A DNA stretch of 64,000 bases from Campanula takesimana (lineage: Eukaryota; Streptophyta; Magnoliopsida; Asterales; Campanulaceae). Under the pieces are notes generated by a model that was given only the letters and a program-made list of their open reading frames with translations, did no database searches and was not told the origin of the DNA. The position numbers and the translations under genes are program-made. Shown here one piece after another: positions 24,404-36,539 of the stretch (its first letter is position 1; each line of letters opens with the position of its first letter). The stretch lies in assembly GCA_026119855.1 (NCBI GenBank), contig JAOWBW010000321.1, forward strand, positions 1,116,001-1,180,000, given 5' to 3'.

Positions 24404-25256
24404 CAGAGGCGGAGCCAGAAAATTTTGTCAATGGAGGCAAAGTTACACAACAACAAAAATAGGCCAAAATATGTTTAGCCCCCCAAAGTATCCACCCATT
24501 CCCACTTTGCGACCCAAACCCAATTTTTTCCCAAAGTGACCCTCTAATTTGCCATTTGTCCCAGTTTGACCTATGACCCCCTATGACCCCTAACGGCGTT
24601 AGAAAATTAACGAGAAATGGTCATGTGCATGTCATGTGAGGGTTTTTTTTTCAATCATTTTTTTGAAAATGGAAGGGTATAAAGGTCCATTTATACCCTT
24701 TCTCCACCACCACCATCATCAACCTTCATTCACCGCCACCACCACCACCACCACTAATTTTCCAGAATCCGGTGACCACCGCCGCCATTTTTCCAGAATC
24801 CGGACAACAACAACCAACAATTCTCTCAAATTCACAGTCAAAATTATTTCCCCCAAACCAAGATCAAGAGATGAAAAAAAAATCAAAATCGAATCCAAAT
24901 CGAATCCAAACCAAAATTATTTCCCTAAATCAAAATCGAATCCAAATTCACAGTCAAAATTATTTACAGATTAATACATTAAAAAAAGGAATCTGGAATG
25001 AGTACGAATTTCGAAAAAGTAGAAATTGGGGATTGGGGAGTTAGGGAAGATGAAGGGAAGACGGAGGTGGAGGATGAGAGAGAGCAGAGGACGAGGAGGG
25101 CGCCATGGTCGTCGGCGTTTATGGGGCGCCAAGGTCGTCGGTGTTTATGGGGGAAGGGACTCGTTGTCTTCGTCTTCTTCGTCGCCGGCTTTGCTCATCG
25201 TTCGGGCATTCCCATCGGTAAATGAAAATGCCCTCTCCGGCTCCGACTCCGATGCA

Positions 25257-25295
<39 letters not shown>

Positions 25296-25719
25296 TGTAC
25301 TGGTGGGTTTTCTTTTTCCTTTTTTTTATTTTCTTTTTGTTTTGCATTTGCTTTCTTTTTCTTTTTCTTTTTCCTTTTCTTTTTCTTTCTTTTAATTGAA
25401 AGTTAAAAAGAAAATGGCCAAAATACCCCTCACATGACATGACATGGACACGACCATTTCTCGTTAACTTTCTAACGTCGTTAGGGGTCATAGGTCAAAC
25501 TGGGACAAATGGCAAATTAGAGGGTGACTTTGGGATAAAATTGGGTTTGGGTGGGAAAGTGGGAATGGGTGGATACTTTGGGGGGCTAAACATATTTTGG
25601 CCACAAAAATAATTCAATTGTATTTTTGTCAATATAGGGGCAAAAAAAAAAAATAGTGTATTAATACTTTCATCTCAAAGGGGGCAAATTTCAAAAAATT
25701 GCACTAAACCCCAAAAATA
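24404..25719. mobile_element. Truncated hAT-type element, cut by the duplication junction
   Basis: The left end CAGAGGCGGAGCCAG is preceded by CCTTAATT, as at the complete copy 46976-48422. The right end is missing: after ACCCCAAAAA at about 25718 the sequence switches to the right part of the hAT element at 12330-16099. This switch is the tandem-duplication junction. A Mutator-like element (24462-25602) is nested within. Confidence 0.75.
24462..25602. mobile_element. Mutator-like long-TIR element, first copy
   Basis: It starts GGCCAAAATATGTTTAG and ends inverted, with arms of roughly 180 bp containing CAAACTGGGACAAATGGC-type sequence. The 9-bp TSD ACAAAAATA flanks it, as in the second copy at 47034-48212. 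The centre holds CCACCACC-rich sequence, a GCGCCATGGTCGTCGGCG-type tract and a (CT)n run at 25260-25292. Open frames there are low-complexity and are not called. Confidence 0.8.
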
Positions 25720-25764
25720 TAGAGTACCGTGTACGGACCATATCAACCAAGTACCAATCCTACC

Positions 25765-26326
25765 TGTTGAGAATATGCCTTTGAATCAATGCCTATTGGT
25801 TAAGGTATGTCCACGACAAATCGAGTAATTTTTGGGATTTGAATTGGGCAAGGAAAAGAAATCCTTTTGGTACATGGATTAATGTTTATTGGTTTAATTA
25901 GGTTTCTTATTGGTACAATAAATTGTTCAAGAATTAGGAAAGCCGTTTCCTAATGAGAATAGGATTACTTTGTACATAAGAAATAAGATTCCAATTACAT
26001 TGTACACAAGGAATGAGATTCCTTTTCCTTTTGGGTTTCTAGTATTTATACCTATAAATACTAACCCCTCCTCTAGCATTATTTTGGCCGGTCATCTTTG
26101 AGAGATACAAGTAGAGATCTAAGATCTAGATTTAGGTTGACGGAATTATTTGCCCAAATAATTCGAGCAACTAGATTAGTGAAGATCGTCTTTTGTAATT
26201 GTCATTGAATAATAATATATTCTCCCTCCGCCCGTGGGCGTAGCCAAGTTGGTGAACCACGTAAATTCTTGTGTTGTGTTTGATTATTTCGCTTGACATC
26301 GTTCTTACGTATATTTTGCTCTAACA
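25765..26326 (+). repeat. 5' LTR of the inter-copy retrotransposon
   Basis: This is 562 bp, TGTTGAG...CTAACA. It matches 28408-28908 and 28909-29441 over most of their lengths. Confidence 0.85.
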
Positions 26327-26946
26327 AGTGGCACCAAAGCTTGGTTGAAAAGGAGAATTAGCATCGACGGAAGAGATCCAAGATCGAAGAAAAACAAGGT
26401 AGCAGTTTCTGGTCCATTTTTATCCAGCGCAGCAGTGAATAAAAAGGCGTAGTGCGTTTGTTCACCGTTGGATCAGGCTGATTTTTGGCGAGTAGCTTCG
26501 GGACTCATAGGTCTTCGATATGAACGGTGGAGATCGGATTTTGATGACCGTAGCATTGGGAATTTTGTCCAGACAGAAGCAGCAAGTGTTTTGTCTTCGA
26601 TTGTTGCGTTGGAATTTCTTGTTGCGGTTTCTCTTGTTTGTGATGGTTGGTTAGAGACCTAGGGATTCCGCTGCAAAGAAGAAGATGGGTCAAGGATTTG
26701 AATCAACGATCGATAAGACTAATGGGAGGAATAGTATTTTATTCTTTGGTAAATCAAGATGAAGGCCCTGTAGTTCGTGTGCAGTACACGTGCAGTTCGC
26801 GAGCAGCGATCATGCAGTGCACGTGCAGCGTCCGTGCAGAAATCTGGGTGTCTAGGTTGGACACATCAAGACAAAAGTCGTGTTGAAGAAACAAGACTTA
26901 TTGGCACCCTCGTGGCGAGTAGATCTAGTACAAACAGTGATTCAAC

Positions 26947-27408
26947 ATGGATAGTTACGGAAGGCGGGAAGGTTCTAGCAAGAAGAATAATTTTCAAAAA
27001 TCTTCTAGCAAGAGAGGCCCGAGACCTGATGAAGTTTGTAATTTCTATAAGGAGGGGAAGGGAAGGGAGGAAGTGATGGATTCTCTGGAGGAGAAAGCGC
27101 ATGCACAAATCATCATGGGTCTTGGTGATGATGTTCTCGTGGAGGTTGCTATGGTAAATAGTAACCATAGTGATTTTGCTCTAACAGAGGAAGAAGGCTC
27201 ACGGCGCGGGGATGAGTGGCTTCTAAATCCAAGGGTAGAGCAAAGCGAGATAGTTGAGGAAAAGGTGGAGTCGATTTCTACAAGAATGAGTAGATGGGCA
27301 GGCGATCCTGAGGTACAAGATGACTATCCGCAGATTGAGTTGGGACAGTTTATCTCGGTGGGAGAGGTTCACGGCCGAATGAACTCGCCAAGCACGAAAA
27401 ACTGTTAG
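26947..27408 (+). pseudogene. Degraded copia gag/protease fragment
   Basis: This is an open frame of 153 codons from an ATG. CNFYKEGKGREEV looks like a damaged CCHC zinc knuckle (Cys-x2-Cys changed). FALTEEEG...DEWLLNPRVEQ looks like the stretch just before a copia protease, with the expected Asp-Ser-Gly replaced. It lies between the LTRs at 25765 and 29441. No RT or integrase follows. I judge it non-functional. The product match is by motif only. Confidence 0.5.
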
Positions 27409-28407
27409 TCGCCCTGAAGGGGCGGTGCTCTAGATAGGCGGTCTAGAGGCACTAAGGAATGCTAGGCTTAGCATATCGTCCGATTGCTTGGGAGGAGCAA
27501 GATTGTCCGACGTGACAAAGGGTGCTTGAGGTAAAGCACAAGATTGCATTCTATTCGCCTTTAAATGAGTGGGTTCGAAGCTTTCTAGACTAGTTCGAAG
27601 CTCATCATTGGATTGGGATTGAGAAGCAATCGGGACAAGGTACAATCTGGGATTTAAGGTGTAATATATTCGAAGGCCTAGAAGTAGATACACAAGTCTA
27701 GTCGGCAAAGGGGTACTTAAATTCGAGAGGTGTACAGTCTCAAGTGTTCGGCGAAACACTATGTTGATGGTCTATAAGGCTTTCTGAGACATCAATACTA
27801 GTTTCTTGGCTCTCATCGGCGCTATGGAGAGTTTGAAGAAAACAAGATAAGTAAGAGCACATGTTAGTGGAGTATTGTAGTAGTTCGTGCAGACATCGCG
27901 TAGTCGTGCAGTTCATGTACAATTTCCATTTGTGCAGATGCTTATGGGGAAGAAATCCAAATAAGTAGTCACGGGTTCGATATACATTTCCAGAATGAGA
28001 AGTGATTTGTTCAAGTCATTCAAGGGTGTTTGTCCGTGTTCGTTGGTGATCCAAGAATAGTTCAAAGCACGTTAAATTTTGAGACAAGATCGACGGTCGT
28101 CATCTGGGTAATATGGTATTCGAATTTGGTGATCGTGGATTGGTATTTCGGATATGGTGGTCAATGTTGTGGTGAAGGTTCTAGGGATCTAGAAATCATT
28201 GCACAAGTTGAGCCGGAAAAGTCGTTTGCTTGACTAAGTAAACGTGGTTGTTCTAAGTGAACAAAGATGGTGTCTTGACAAAGACAGAAGGCGGTGGCGG
28301 AGGTGGAGAGATATGTTCGGAAGCGGAGGATTCAACTCAAGGTGGAGTTGAGGTCGGTTCGTGGATATAAATTATTGTTCGGGGAGATTCAAAGTCAAGG
28401 TGGAGAT

Positions 28408-29441
28408 TGTTGAGAATATGCCTTTGAATCAATTCCTATTGGTTAAGGATATGTCGACGACAAATCGAGTAATTTTTGGGATTTGAATTCGGCAAGGAAA
28501 AGAAATCCTTTTGATACATGGATTAATGTTTATTGGTTTAATTAGGTTTCTTATTGGTACAATGAATTGTTCAAGAATTAGGAAAGCCGTTTCCTAATGA
28601 GAATAGGATTACTTTGTACATAAGAAATAGGATTCCAATTACATTGTACACAAGGAATGAGATTCCTTCTCCTTTTGGGTTTCTAGTATTTATGCCTATA
28701 AATACTAACCCCCCCCCCCTCTAGCATTATTTTGGCCGGTCATCTTTGAGAGATACAAGTAGAGATCTAAGATCTAGATTTAGGTTGACGGAATTATTTG
28801 CCCAAATAATTCGTGCAACTAGATTAGTGAAGATCGTTATTTGTAATTGTCATTGAATAATAATATATTCTCCTCCGCCCGTGGACGTAGCCAAGTTGGT
28901 GAACCACGTAATTTTTGGGATATGTCGACGACAAATCGAGTAATTTTTGGGATTTGAATTGGGCAAGGAAAAGAAATCCTTTTGGTACATGGATTAATGT
29001 TTATTGGTTTAATTAGGTTTCTTATTGGTACAATGAATTGTCCAAGAATTAGGAAAACCGTTTCCTAATGAGAATATGATTACTTTGTACATAAGAAATA
29101 GGATTTCAATTACATTGTACACAAGGAATGAGATTCCTTCCCCTTTTGGGTTTCTAGTATTTATGCCTATAAATACTAACCCCTCCTCTAGCATTATTTT
29201 GGTCGGTCATGTTTGAGAGATACAAGTAGAGATCTAAGATCTAGATTTAGGTTGACGGAATTATTTGCCAAAATAATTCGTGCAACTAGATTAGTGAAGA
29301 TCGTCTTTTGTAATTGTCATTGAATAATAATATATTCTCCCTCCGCCCGTGGACGTAGCCAAGTTGGTGAACCACGTAAATTCTTGTGTTGTGTTTGATT
29401 ATTTCGCTTGACATCTTTCTTACGTATATTTTGCTCTAACA
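28408..29441 (+). repeat. Compound 3' LTR (two partial LTRs in tandem)
   Basis: LTR sequence runs from 28408 to about 28908, where CCACGTAA should continue to the LTR end. It instead re-enters LTR sequence at TTTTTGGGATATGTCGACG and runs to the proper end at 29441. The join uses short homologies (GTAA and GGA). The target duplication CTACC follows the very end, so the tandem structure lies inside the inserted unit. Confidence 0.8.
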
Positions 29442-29446
29442 CTACC

Positions 29447-30793
29447 AATTAAATTGGTATGCCGACTTTGGTGGTTGATAATAGTATGCATTTTGTCGTA
29501 CCAAGATTAACTTGGTTGGTACACAATATAGACAAAATACACTTGGAATACCAACCAAGCCGCCCCTAGTTTGTTCGTGGGATGGAAATATGAGGGGTTT
29601 CGGGCTATGGACTTTAAGACTCCTGGGCGAGATATCAAACTCATAAAAGCCCAAGCGAGATGCAAAATTCCACATTAATCCACGCTAAAAAAATTACTCC
29701 TGCTCGTTGATCTTATACTCAAAGGTATAAGACTAAAATTACTCTTATAGGTATAAGAGTATTTTTTTTTCACAATGTTTCATTTTTTCTTAAAAAATAA
29801 AAGGAAGTCTCACATTATATTAAAAAAATCACTCTTATACCCAAAAGGTATAAGACTAAAACTACTCTTATACCAAGGTATAAAAGTATTTTTTTCACAT
29901 TTTTTTTGACATTTTCTTTAAAAATAATAAAACCCACCTGTATACCCAACAGTTAAGACTAGAGTTACTCTTATATTTAGTTATAAGAGTATTTGTTCAT
30001 TTCAAATTGTAAAAAAATATTTTTATATATACCCAAAGGTATAAGACCGACGGACAGGAAGCATTTTTATGAGATTTTGATCTGAGCCTCTATTGGTGTG
30101 TAGCATTTTGGATCTCGCTTGGGTTTTTATGGAGAAAAGTTCTCGCTGAGAGTGCCTTGTGGAATTATTCCAATTCTGGAAAGGGCTTATAAAAAATTTC
30201 GAATTTCTTAAGGGATTTGAGAGGAGAGTAAAAAAAAAAAAAAAAAGCACACACTCTAATTCAGTACTACAAGAGAGCGAAGTGGAGGGCTCTCGGGTTC
30301 GGGCGACTTCACCGGCCAAAATGGTTCAAAAACTAAGCGTGGAAAATGGTTCAGAAACTAAGCGTGGAAAAATGGTTCAGAAACTAAGCGTGGAAAATGG
30401 TGTTAGAAAAGAATGTGCATCCATTCAAAAAAGAATATTCAATTGGTCAAATTGATGTAAGGTTGATATTTGTGGGTCTGGGTCCCTTTTTAACTTATAA
30501 AAATTGAGTTGAGCACATTATTTAAGAAAAAAGTAAAAAATGTATGCGGTGTGGGCATAGATAGTTGGGTAAAAGAGAGAAAGTGAGATAAAAAATACAT
30601 TAATAGATAGCTGTTTTTTGTATGACAAGTGGATCTCATTATTTTAAACGTATGTTAAAACATTTCCACTTTAGTTTACTTTATTAAAGAAAGACGGAGA
30701 GAGTAAGTCAATTAAAAGGTTTCTTGGATGAGCTTTCATAAACCTCTTCAATTACCTACACTACATCTGCATTCAATTTAGAAAATTTATAGG
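29447..30793 (+). promoter_or_regulatory. Upstream region of receptor-kinase copy 2
   Basis: 29447-29568 is the right end of the duplicated hAT element with its GTTTGTTC repeat at 29569-29576. From there to 30793 the sequence parallels 16108-17329, with the GGTATAAG hairpin repeats (about 29710-30045), three 25-bp units with ATGGTTCA(A/G)AAACTAAG, one ATTTTAAACGTATGTTAAAAC unit, and an extra AAAGAAAGACGGAGAGAG insertion near 30685. No exon is recognised. Confidence 0.45.
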
Positions 30794-32045
30794 ATGACAA
30801 TGCTCTGTTTCTTGTTTGTTATTTTCTCTTGTGTGGCCTTTTCTGTGATTGCTTCAACACAAGAAACAGATACACTACAACAAGGTGAGTTTCTCAACTC
30901 CTCTACTCAGCTTGTTTCTGCAAACAAACTGTTTGTCTTAGGATTCCATAGCCCCGACCCCCAAAACTCATCCAATATTTACTTGGCTATATGGTATAAG
31001 AACAATGCTCATTACAATCAGAAGAACAGTGGTCAGTACAACAAAACCTATACGTACTACAGTAGCACACTTCCTGTGTGGATCGGAAACAGAAACACGC
31101 CCATTCCAAACAATTCTGTTATTCTCTCACTAGATAGCTTTGGCAACCTTTTCATCAAAAGCAACACAAGTTTTGATTCATTCAACCTTTACTCATCCGG
31201 TCGTCGAGATAGCATTAACACAACTGCCACTCTATTGGGTACCGGAAACTTTGTTGTTCGAGAGACCGACTCTAATGGATCAGTAGGACGGTTGTTATGG
31301 CAAAGCTTTGACTATCCTACAGACACCCTTCTTCCTGGAATGAAATTGGGGGTTAATCATAAGACCGGTCAAAATTGGACTCTTACATCAAGGTTTTCTA
31401 ATATCAAGCCTAGAAATGGAGATTTTACTCTAGAGTGGGACACTGAGAAACTCCGATTGGTTTTTAGACGTCGCGGGGCGATTTATTGGACTAGTGGAAG
31501 ATTGAAGAATGGGGAATTTGAATTTTGGAATGCTGGAATTTATTTCTTTTATGAGCTCGTCAGTGAGAAGAATGAGGATGAGGAATACTTTTATTATAAA
31601 CTGAATAGTTCGAGTACAAAATCTCCTAATGCTGCTATATCAGGATGGTTCTTAGATTTCGAGGGGGTGGTCTATGATCCAAATAATGATCCAGATAATT
31701 CTCGCGAAATTACTGCATCTGACATGTGTTATGGCACTGGCAGCGTATATGAATTGAGACAGGGGTGCGGGTCATGGGAGCAGCCAACATGCAGGAATAG
31801 CAATCAGAGATTCGAGTTGAGAACTGGGGGTTTGGTATTACTGGGGTTCGGGTACTTTAGGTTCCCCACAAACATATTCAAACTTTAGTATAAGTGATTG
31901 TAGAGAGGAGTGTTGGAGAGATTGCGACTGTAGTGGCTATAGTTATAGTGATTATGGTGTACCTAATTGTCGAATGTGGAGCAGACAGAGGTTTGAGCAG
32001 GATTTTAGTGGTGTTTCTGAACGTCATTATGTTTTAATATCAATA

Positions 32046-32177
32046 TCAGAGCCAAACCCCACATCAGAGCCAAAGCCCGCATCAGAGCCAAAGCCCGCAT
32101 CAGAGCCAGCATCAGAGCCAAAGCCCGCATCAGAGCCAGCATCAGAGCCAAAGCCCGCATCAGAGCCAAAGCCCGCA
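32046..32177 (+). repeat. Stalk minisatellite, copy 2
   Basis: This is the same 18-bp unit as in copy 1, with two short SEPA units where copy 1 has one. It encodes the Pro-rich spacer before the membrane helix, downstream of the frameshift. Confidence 0.9.
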
Positions 32178-32973
32178 GAGGCTCCAATGAAGAATCCAAA
32201 GAAGAGTAAGTACACCAAGTAATGTGTAATATCCTTCTATTATTAATTGTTGCCCTCTAACAATGTATAGTAATACCTTTGTTCCAAAATGAATAACTTT
32301 TTTTTATCCCAAAATGAATGACCTTTTTGATTCAAAATGTGCCCCTAAATGATTTTTCACATTTTTTTCAAGTTTCATTTTATAATTTCAAAACTAACAT
32401 TTTTAAAGCGGATAGCAATGATATTTATAAGTTTTCTTTTTCTATTAAAAGTCAATTTTTCAGAAGGATGTTTAAATTGGAAAAAGGTCATTCATTTTGG
32501 GATTGAGGGTAAGAACTAAGAACTAACTGAATGCAGAGTCGAAGAAGTGGATACCAATTGTCACGGCTGCAATTGTTGTGCTTTCATTAGCTACTCTTCT
32601 ATTTGGCCTTTCGTGTTATTTGAAGAGAAAACGCAGACAGGGTAATGTGTACTTCTATCTTGCTATATAAACTACTTTATAAAGTTAGTAGCAATGGACT
32701 TCCGTTTAAGACATATTTTCAAAATTATGTTAATACAGGAAAAGAGAAAGAACTACTCGAATTAATGACAGTAGACGGATTTACAGAAACAATTCTATTT
32801 GAGAAAGATGGAAAGAAGGGTCAGGATGTTACATTATTCAGCTATTCATCTATTGTGTCGGCTACAAATAACTTTTCAGCCGAAAACAAGCTTGGAGAAG
32901 GGGGGTTTGGACCTGTATACAAGGTACATATCCTTCACATAATTTGTTACTATCACTTCAAAGATAAATAATA

Positions 32974-33140
32974 CTCCCTCCGTCTCATTTTGTTTGACCA
33001 TATTTGACTTTTGATGGTTAATAAAAGTGAATTTTGACCAAACATAATGTCAAATCAACCATCCTAACACTTTTGATCAATGTTCATTTGTGTTGGCCAT
33101 CAAGAGTCAAATCTGGCCAAACAAAATGAGACGGAGGGAG
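32974..33140. mobile_element. Stowaway MITE in intron 3, copy 2
   Basis: It is virtually identical to 19486-19652, with TA flanks and CTCCCTCCGTCTC ends. It therefore predates the duplication. Confidence 0.9.
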
Positions 33141-34076
33141 TACATTAGTTGTGCTTTTATATACTATTGGATATACTGATACACACACATACATTTACAC
33201 GCACTCGCACTCACACTCGCACTAACACTTACACTCACATACATACGTATTAGATATATACATACAACAAATATTAGCATATAAATAATGTTTAAGGGTG
33301 CTTCTATTCCTGCTTCGTCATATAAAGTACGATTACGCAGACCCAAACACCTAAGTTATGATTCCCGTTGAATGATAAGTTATTTTTCAATGATCTATAA
33401 TGTGGGAGAACAGGGAAATTTAATGGATGGGCGAGAAATCGCAGTAAAAAGACTTTCAAGAACATCGGGGCAAGGACTGATCGAGTTCAAGAATGAACTC
33501 ATTCTCATAGCCAAACTTCAGCACACAAATCTTGTTAGGGTTCTTGGTTGCTGTATGCACGGGGATGAAAAGATGTTAATCTATGAATACATGCCTAATA
33601 AGAGCTTAGACTTCTTCCTCTTTGGTATGCATCTTCACTACATGTAGTTGTGCAATACATCTTTATAATTTTGCATGATATTAGTTAGTAGTATTTGTTT
33701 TCTCTTTTGTTTAGTAGATCAAAAGAACAGATCAAATCTAGACTGGCCAAAGCGGGTAAACATCATTGAAGGGATTGTTCAAGGCTTGCTTTACCTACAT
33801 AAGTATTCAAGAATGCGAGTGATTCATAGAGATTTGAAGGCTAGTAATGTTTTACTAGACAAAAATATGAATCCGAAGATTTCTGATTTTGGGATGGCAA
33901 GAATTTTTAAGCAAAACGAGACGGAAGCAATGACTAACAGGGTGGTTGGTACATAGTAAGTAACTCTTTCCCTTTCTGTGGATGGAAATTTTTTGAAAGC
34001 GTATGGCATAAAGATGTTTTTTTGTTGTCAAAGAGGCCGCACATATATTGCAGGTATCTTATTTGGGTTATGACTT

Positions 34077-34849
34077 TGAAAGAAAAATAGCTAGAATTGT
34101 TTTCTGGAAATGACCACTTGTCCGGGCACTTGTGATCAAGGATGATCACACAAGTGACAACACAACTGACAAGACAACTGTCAAAGGACAGAATCAAGTA
34201 AAAACGCAGCGGATTAAATAAAACGAAATTTTAAACACTACAGCAAGACTATGCTTGAAAACTTTCATTAATCAAAAACTTGTAGAATACAAGTTATAGA
34301 AAACGATTACAATGAAAGAAATAAAAATAATTAAAAGACTAAATGAGTTTTAGACTTCTAGAACTAACCAAACACTAAACAACCTATAAGAACTAAAATG
34401 ATCAAATCACAAAAGCTTCAAGGCCAAAGATGATCAGCAACATAATGTTCTTAATACAAGAACTTATTGCATAGAACCTTGAAGAATTTATCAAGAATGA
34501 CTTTAAGAACAAGAAGGACTCTTTATGAAAAACTTAATTTCTCTCTTTAAACGCTCAGGAAATCTGTCCATCAATGGCTGATATATCCTTGTTTATATAG
34601 CCACTCCAAGAGTCCTACAAAATATAGTGAATATCTTTTTACAAGAAAATCATTAGTAGGTTAGTCAAAAAGATAAATACCAAAAATACTTTAACCTAAT
34701 TTACCTTCCTAAGATAACTACAACTATTCCTAAGATAAATACAAATTAAATATGAACAAATATCCAAATTATAACGAATCTAATATATAATGTATAAAAC
34801 CATAATTACAAAAATCAAATGATATTAAGAGTATATTCATACTCTTTCA
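34077..34849 (-). repeat. 3' LTR of the intron-5 copia element
   Basis: This is 773 bp. The matching LTR in copy 1 is 20590-21364 at the same target site, so the element was present before the duplication. Confidence 0.85.
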
Positions 34850-36342
34850 ATCTCCCCCTATTTTTGTGGTTATGGTTTAAATCTGCATGAACACAATTAG
34901 CACAAGATAATACAAAAACTCAATGCTCACCTATTGAATAAAGTGCCCAATGCTAACATCAACTCCCCCTAAATGCATTGCACTTTAAGACACTGTCATG
35001 AAACTCCAGCTCATCTTCATTCATGGCACTAGGAACTCGAGCAATGTTCCACCTTAATTGGTCACTACAATCTCTCCCCCTGCATTAGACAATCCCTCTA
35101 AATGCAATTCAACTCTCTTGATGATCATCTCTTGCATCTCCATTAATGATCATCTCTTCTATTGAATGACTATCTCCCTATTCTCGCCCTTTTCTTTAGA
35201 TATTTTCAAAAAAAATTGTGCGCACATTATGAAAATATCTTCAGAAACTCCTTTATGAATTATGATCAAAGCTGCCGCTTCAAAGGATCAGAGGCAGAGA
35301 AAAAGTGGAATAAAACAATACTTACAGAATTTTTGGAGAAGAAAAGAGCAACTACACAGTTGTGCAACCAGTTGAGTGTAGAGATGTGCACACAACTTCC
35401 AAAACATTCGCAAAGACTTGCAGGGATGACATTCTAAAAAAAAAAAAAAAATCCAGGGAGAGAGAGAGAGATCAATGTTGCTGATTATAGATAGAGAGAA
35501 GGCACTCAGTTCAGGAAACAATGAAAGTCAAGGTGACATTACCTTTTGGAGGATCAAATTGGTCAAAAAACATGAAGTCAAAAACCAAAATTTTATCTGG
35601 ATTTTGTGACCCATTACAATACCATAGAAGATAATATCCACATGAACCCCAAAGATTGTCTTGTTCAGATTTCCTTTGCATATAAAGCTGGGCACACACT
35701 TATTAAACAAATTGTTAATCAAGAAAAGAATAGCCCACAATTTGATGAAAATAATAATCAAATGAAATTTTCACGAGGCCAAAGAAATCCTAAATTGGAG
35801 TTATGCCTAACAAACACACATAGTGGAGATTAATCTCAATTAGGTGTGACATAGTATGATCAACATATCCAATGGCGCAATTTTAACACATGAATTCAAT
35901 GAGATGTCCTTCAATCATGTAGCCTCTAGAACACTTCCTTTTGAGGCATTGGATCAGTTACGGGGAGGAGCTTTTCACTCTCATAATACAGTGTCACCAT
36001 ACTTTTTTTTTCAAGTGATGTATTTTTGGTATACAATGTCAGCATGTTAGCTTAAATGAGTAGTGACTTCAAAGATAGGAGGCAGCTTGTTTCCCCGTAA
36101 CCTTAGATTAAGTTCCCACTCCATGATAAACAACACGAAGGAATTAACAAGATAATTTTTATTATCAAGTTAAGAAGGGTCTCACATTCAAGGGTCAAAC
36201 ACAAAGCCACGGGAGAAGTCAATCAAGTGATCACAAGAGATAATCGTGCAAAGCATGAATGCATTTTTTTTGTGTGTTTTCTGTAATATACATTTATACA
36301 GAGATGCAGACAATTGTCCGCACACTTGTGCGATCAACTGAA
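34850..36342 (-). mobile_element. Copia interior 3' of the pol remnants
   Basis: No coding feature is recognised. The first bases (ATCTCCCCCTATTT) are the polypurine tract on the minus strand. Several further CTCCCCCT tracts occur near 34968 and 35078. Short open frames on both strands lack family features. Confidence 0.45.
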
Positions 36343-36539
36343 CTCACACACACCGAGAGAAAAACATCTCTCGTAAAACAAAGGCCTTATGAAAATGTCA
36401 TTCAGTCGTTTATTATTTCCAACAAATTCACGACTAATGATTTTTTGTACAATAATATCTCTAACAAAGTGAAGCCTAAAATCAAGATGCTTAGGGGTAG
36501 AACTTTGAATGGGGCCTTTTACTATCTCTATGGTGTTAG
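36343..36539 (-). pseudogene. Copia RNase H, C-terminal fragment
   Basis: The minus strand reads KHLDFRLHFVRDIIVQK followed by EFVGNNKRLNDIF, the conserved C-terminal stretch of copia RNase H (usually KHIDIRYHFIR... and ...ADIFTK). It is separated from the upstream RNase H part at 38054-38237 by an LTR insertion. Frame disruptions are present. Confidence 0.7.

Larger units (their letters stand above)
25765..29441 (+). mobile_element. Non-autonomous copia-type retrotransposon between the receptor copies, TSD CTACC
   Basis: This 3.68-kb element starts TGTTGAGAATATGCC and ends TGCTCTAACA, with perfect CTACC repeats at 25760-25764 and 29442-29446. The site is empty at about 15970-15985, where CTACC runs straight into AATTAAATTGG. 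After the first LTR comes GTGGCACCAAAGCTTGG, resembling a tRNA-Met primer site. AAGGTGGAGAT precedes the second LTR, as in many copia elements. The interior is about 2.1 kb with only a gag-like fragment, so it needs enzymes in trans. The 3' LTR is compound. Confidence 0.85.

Noticed and set aside
24636..25491. Open frames rich in His, Arg/Glu or Phe/Ser, on both strands
   Set aside because: They come from CCACCACC, (CT)n and T-rich tracts in the Mutator-like element and show no domain. The same applies to 47205-48067.
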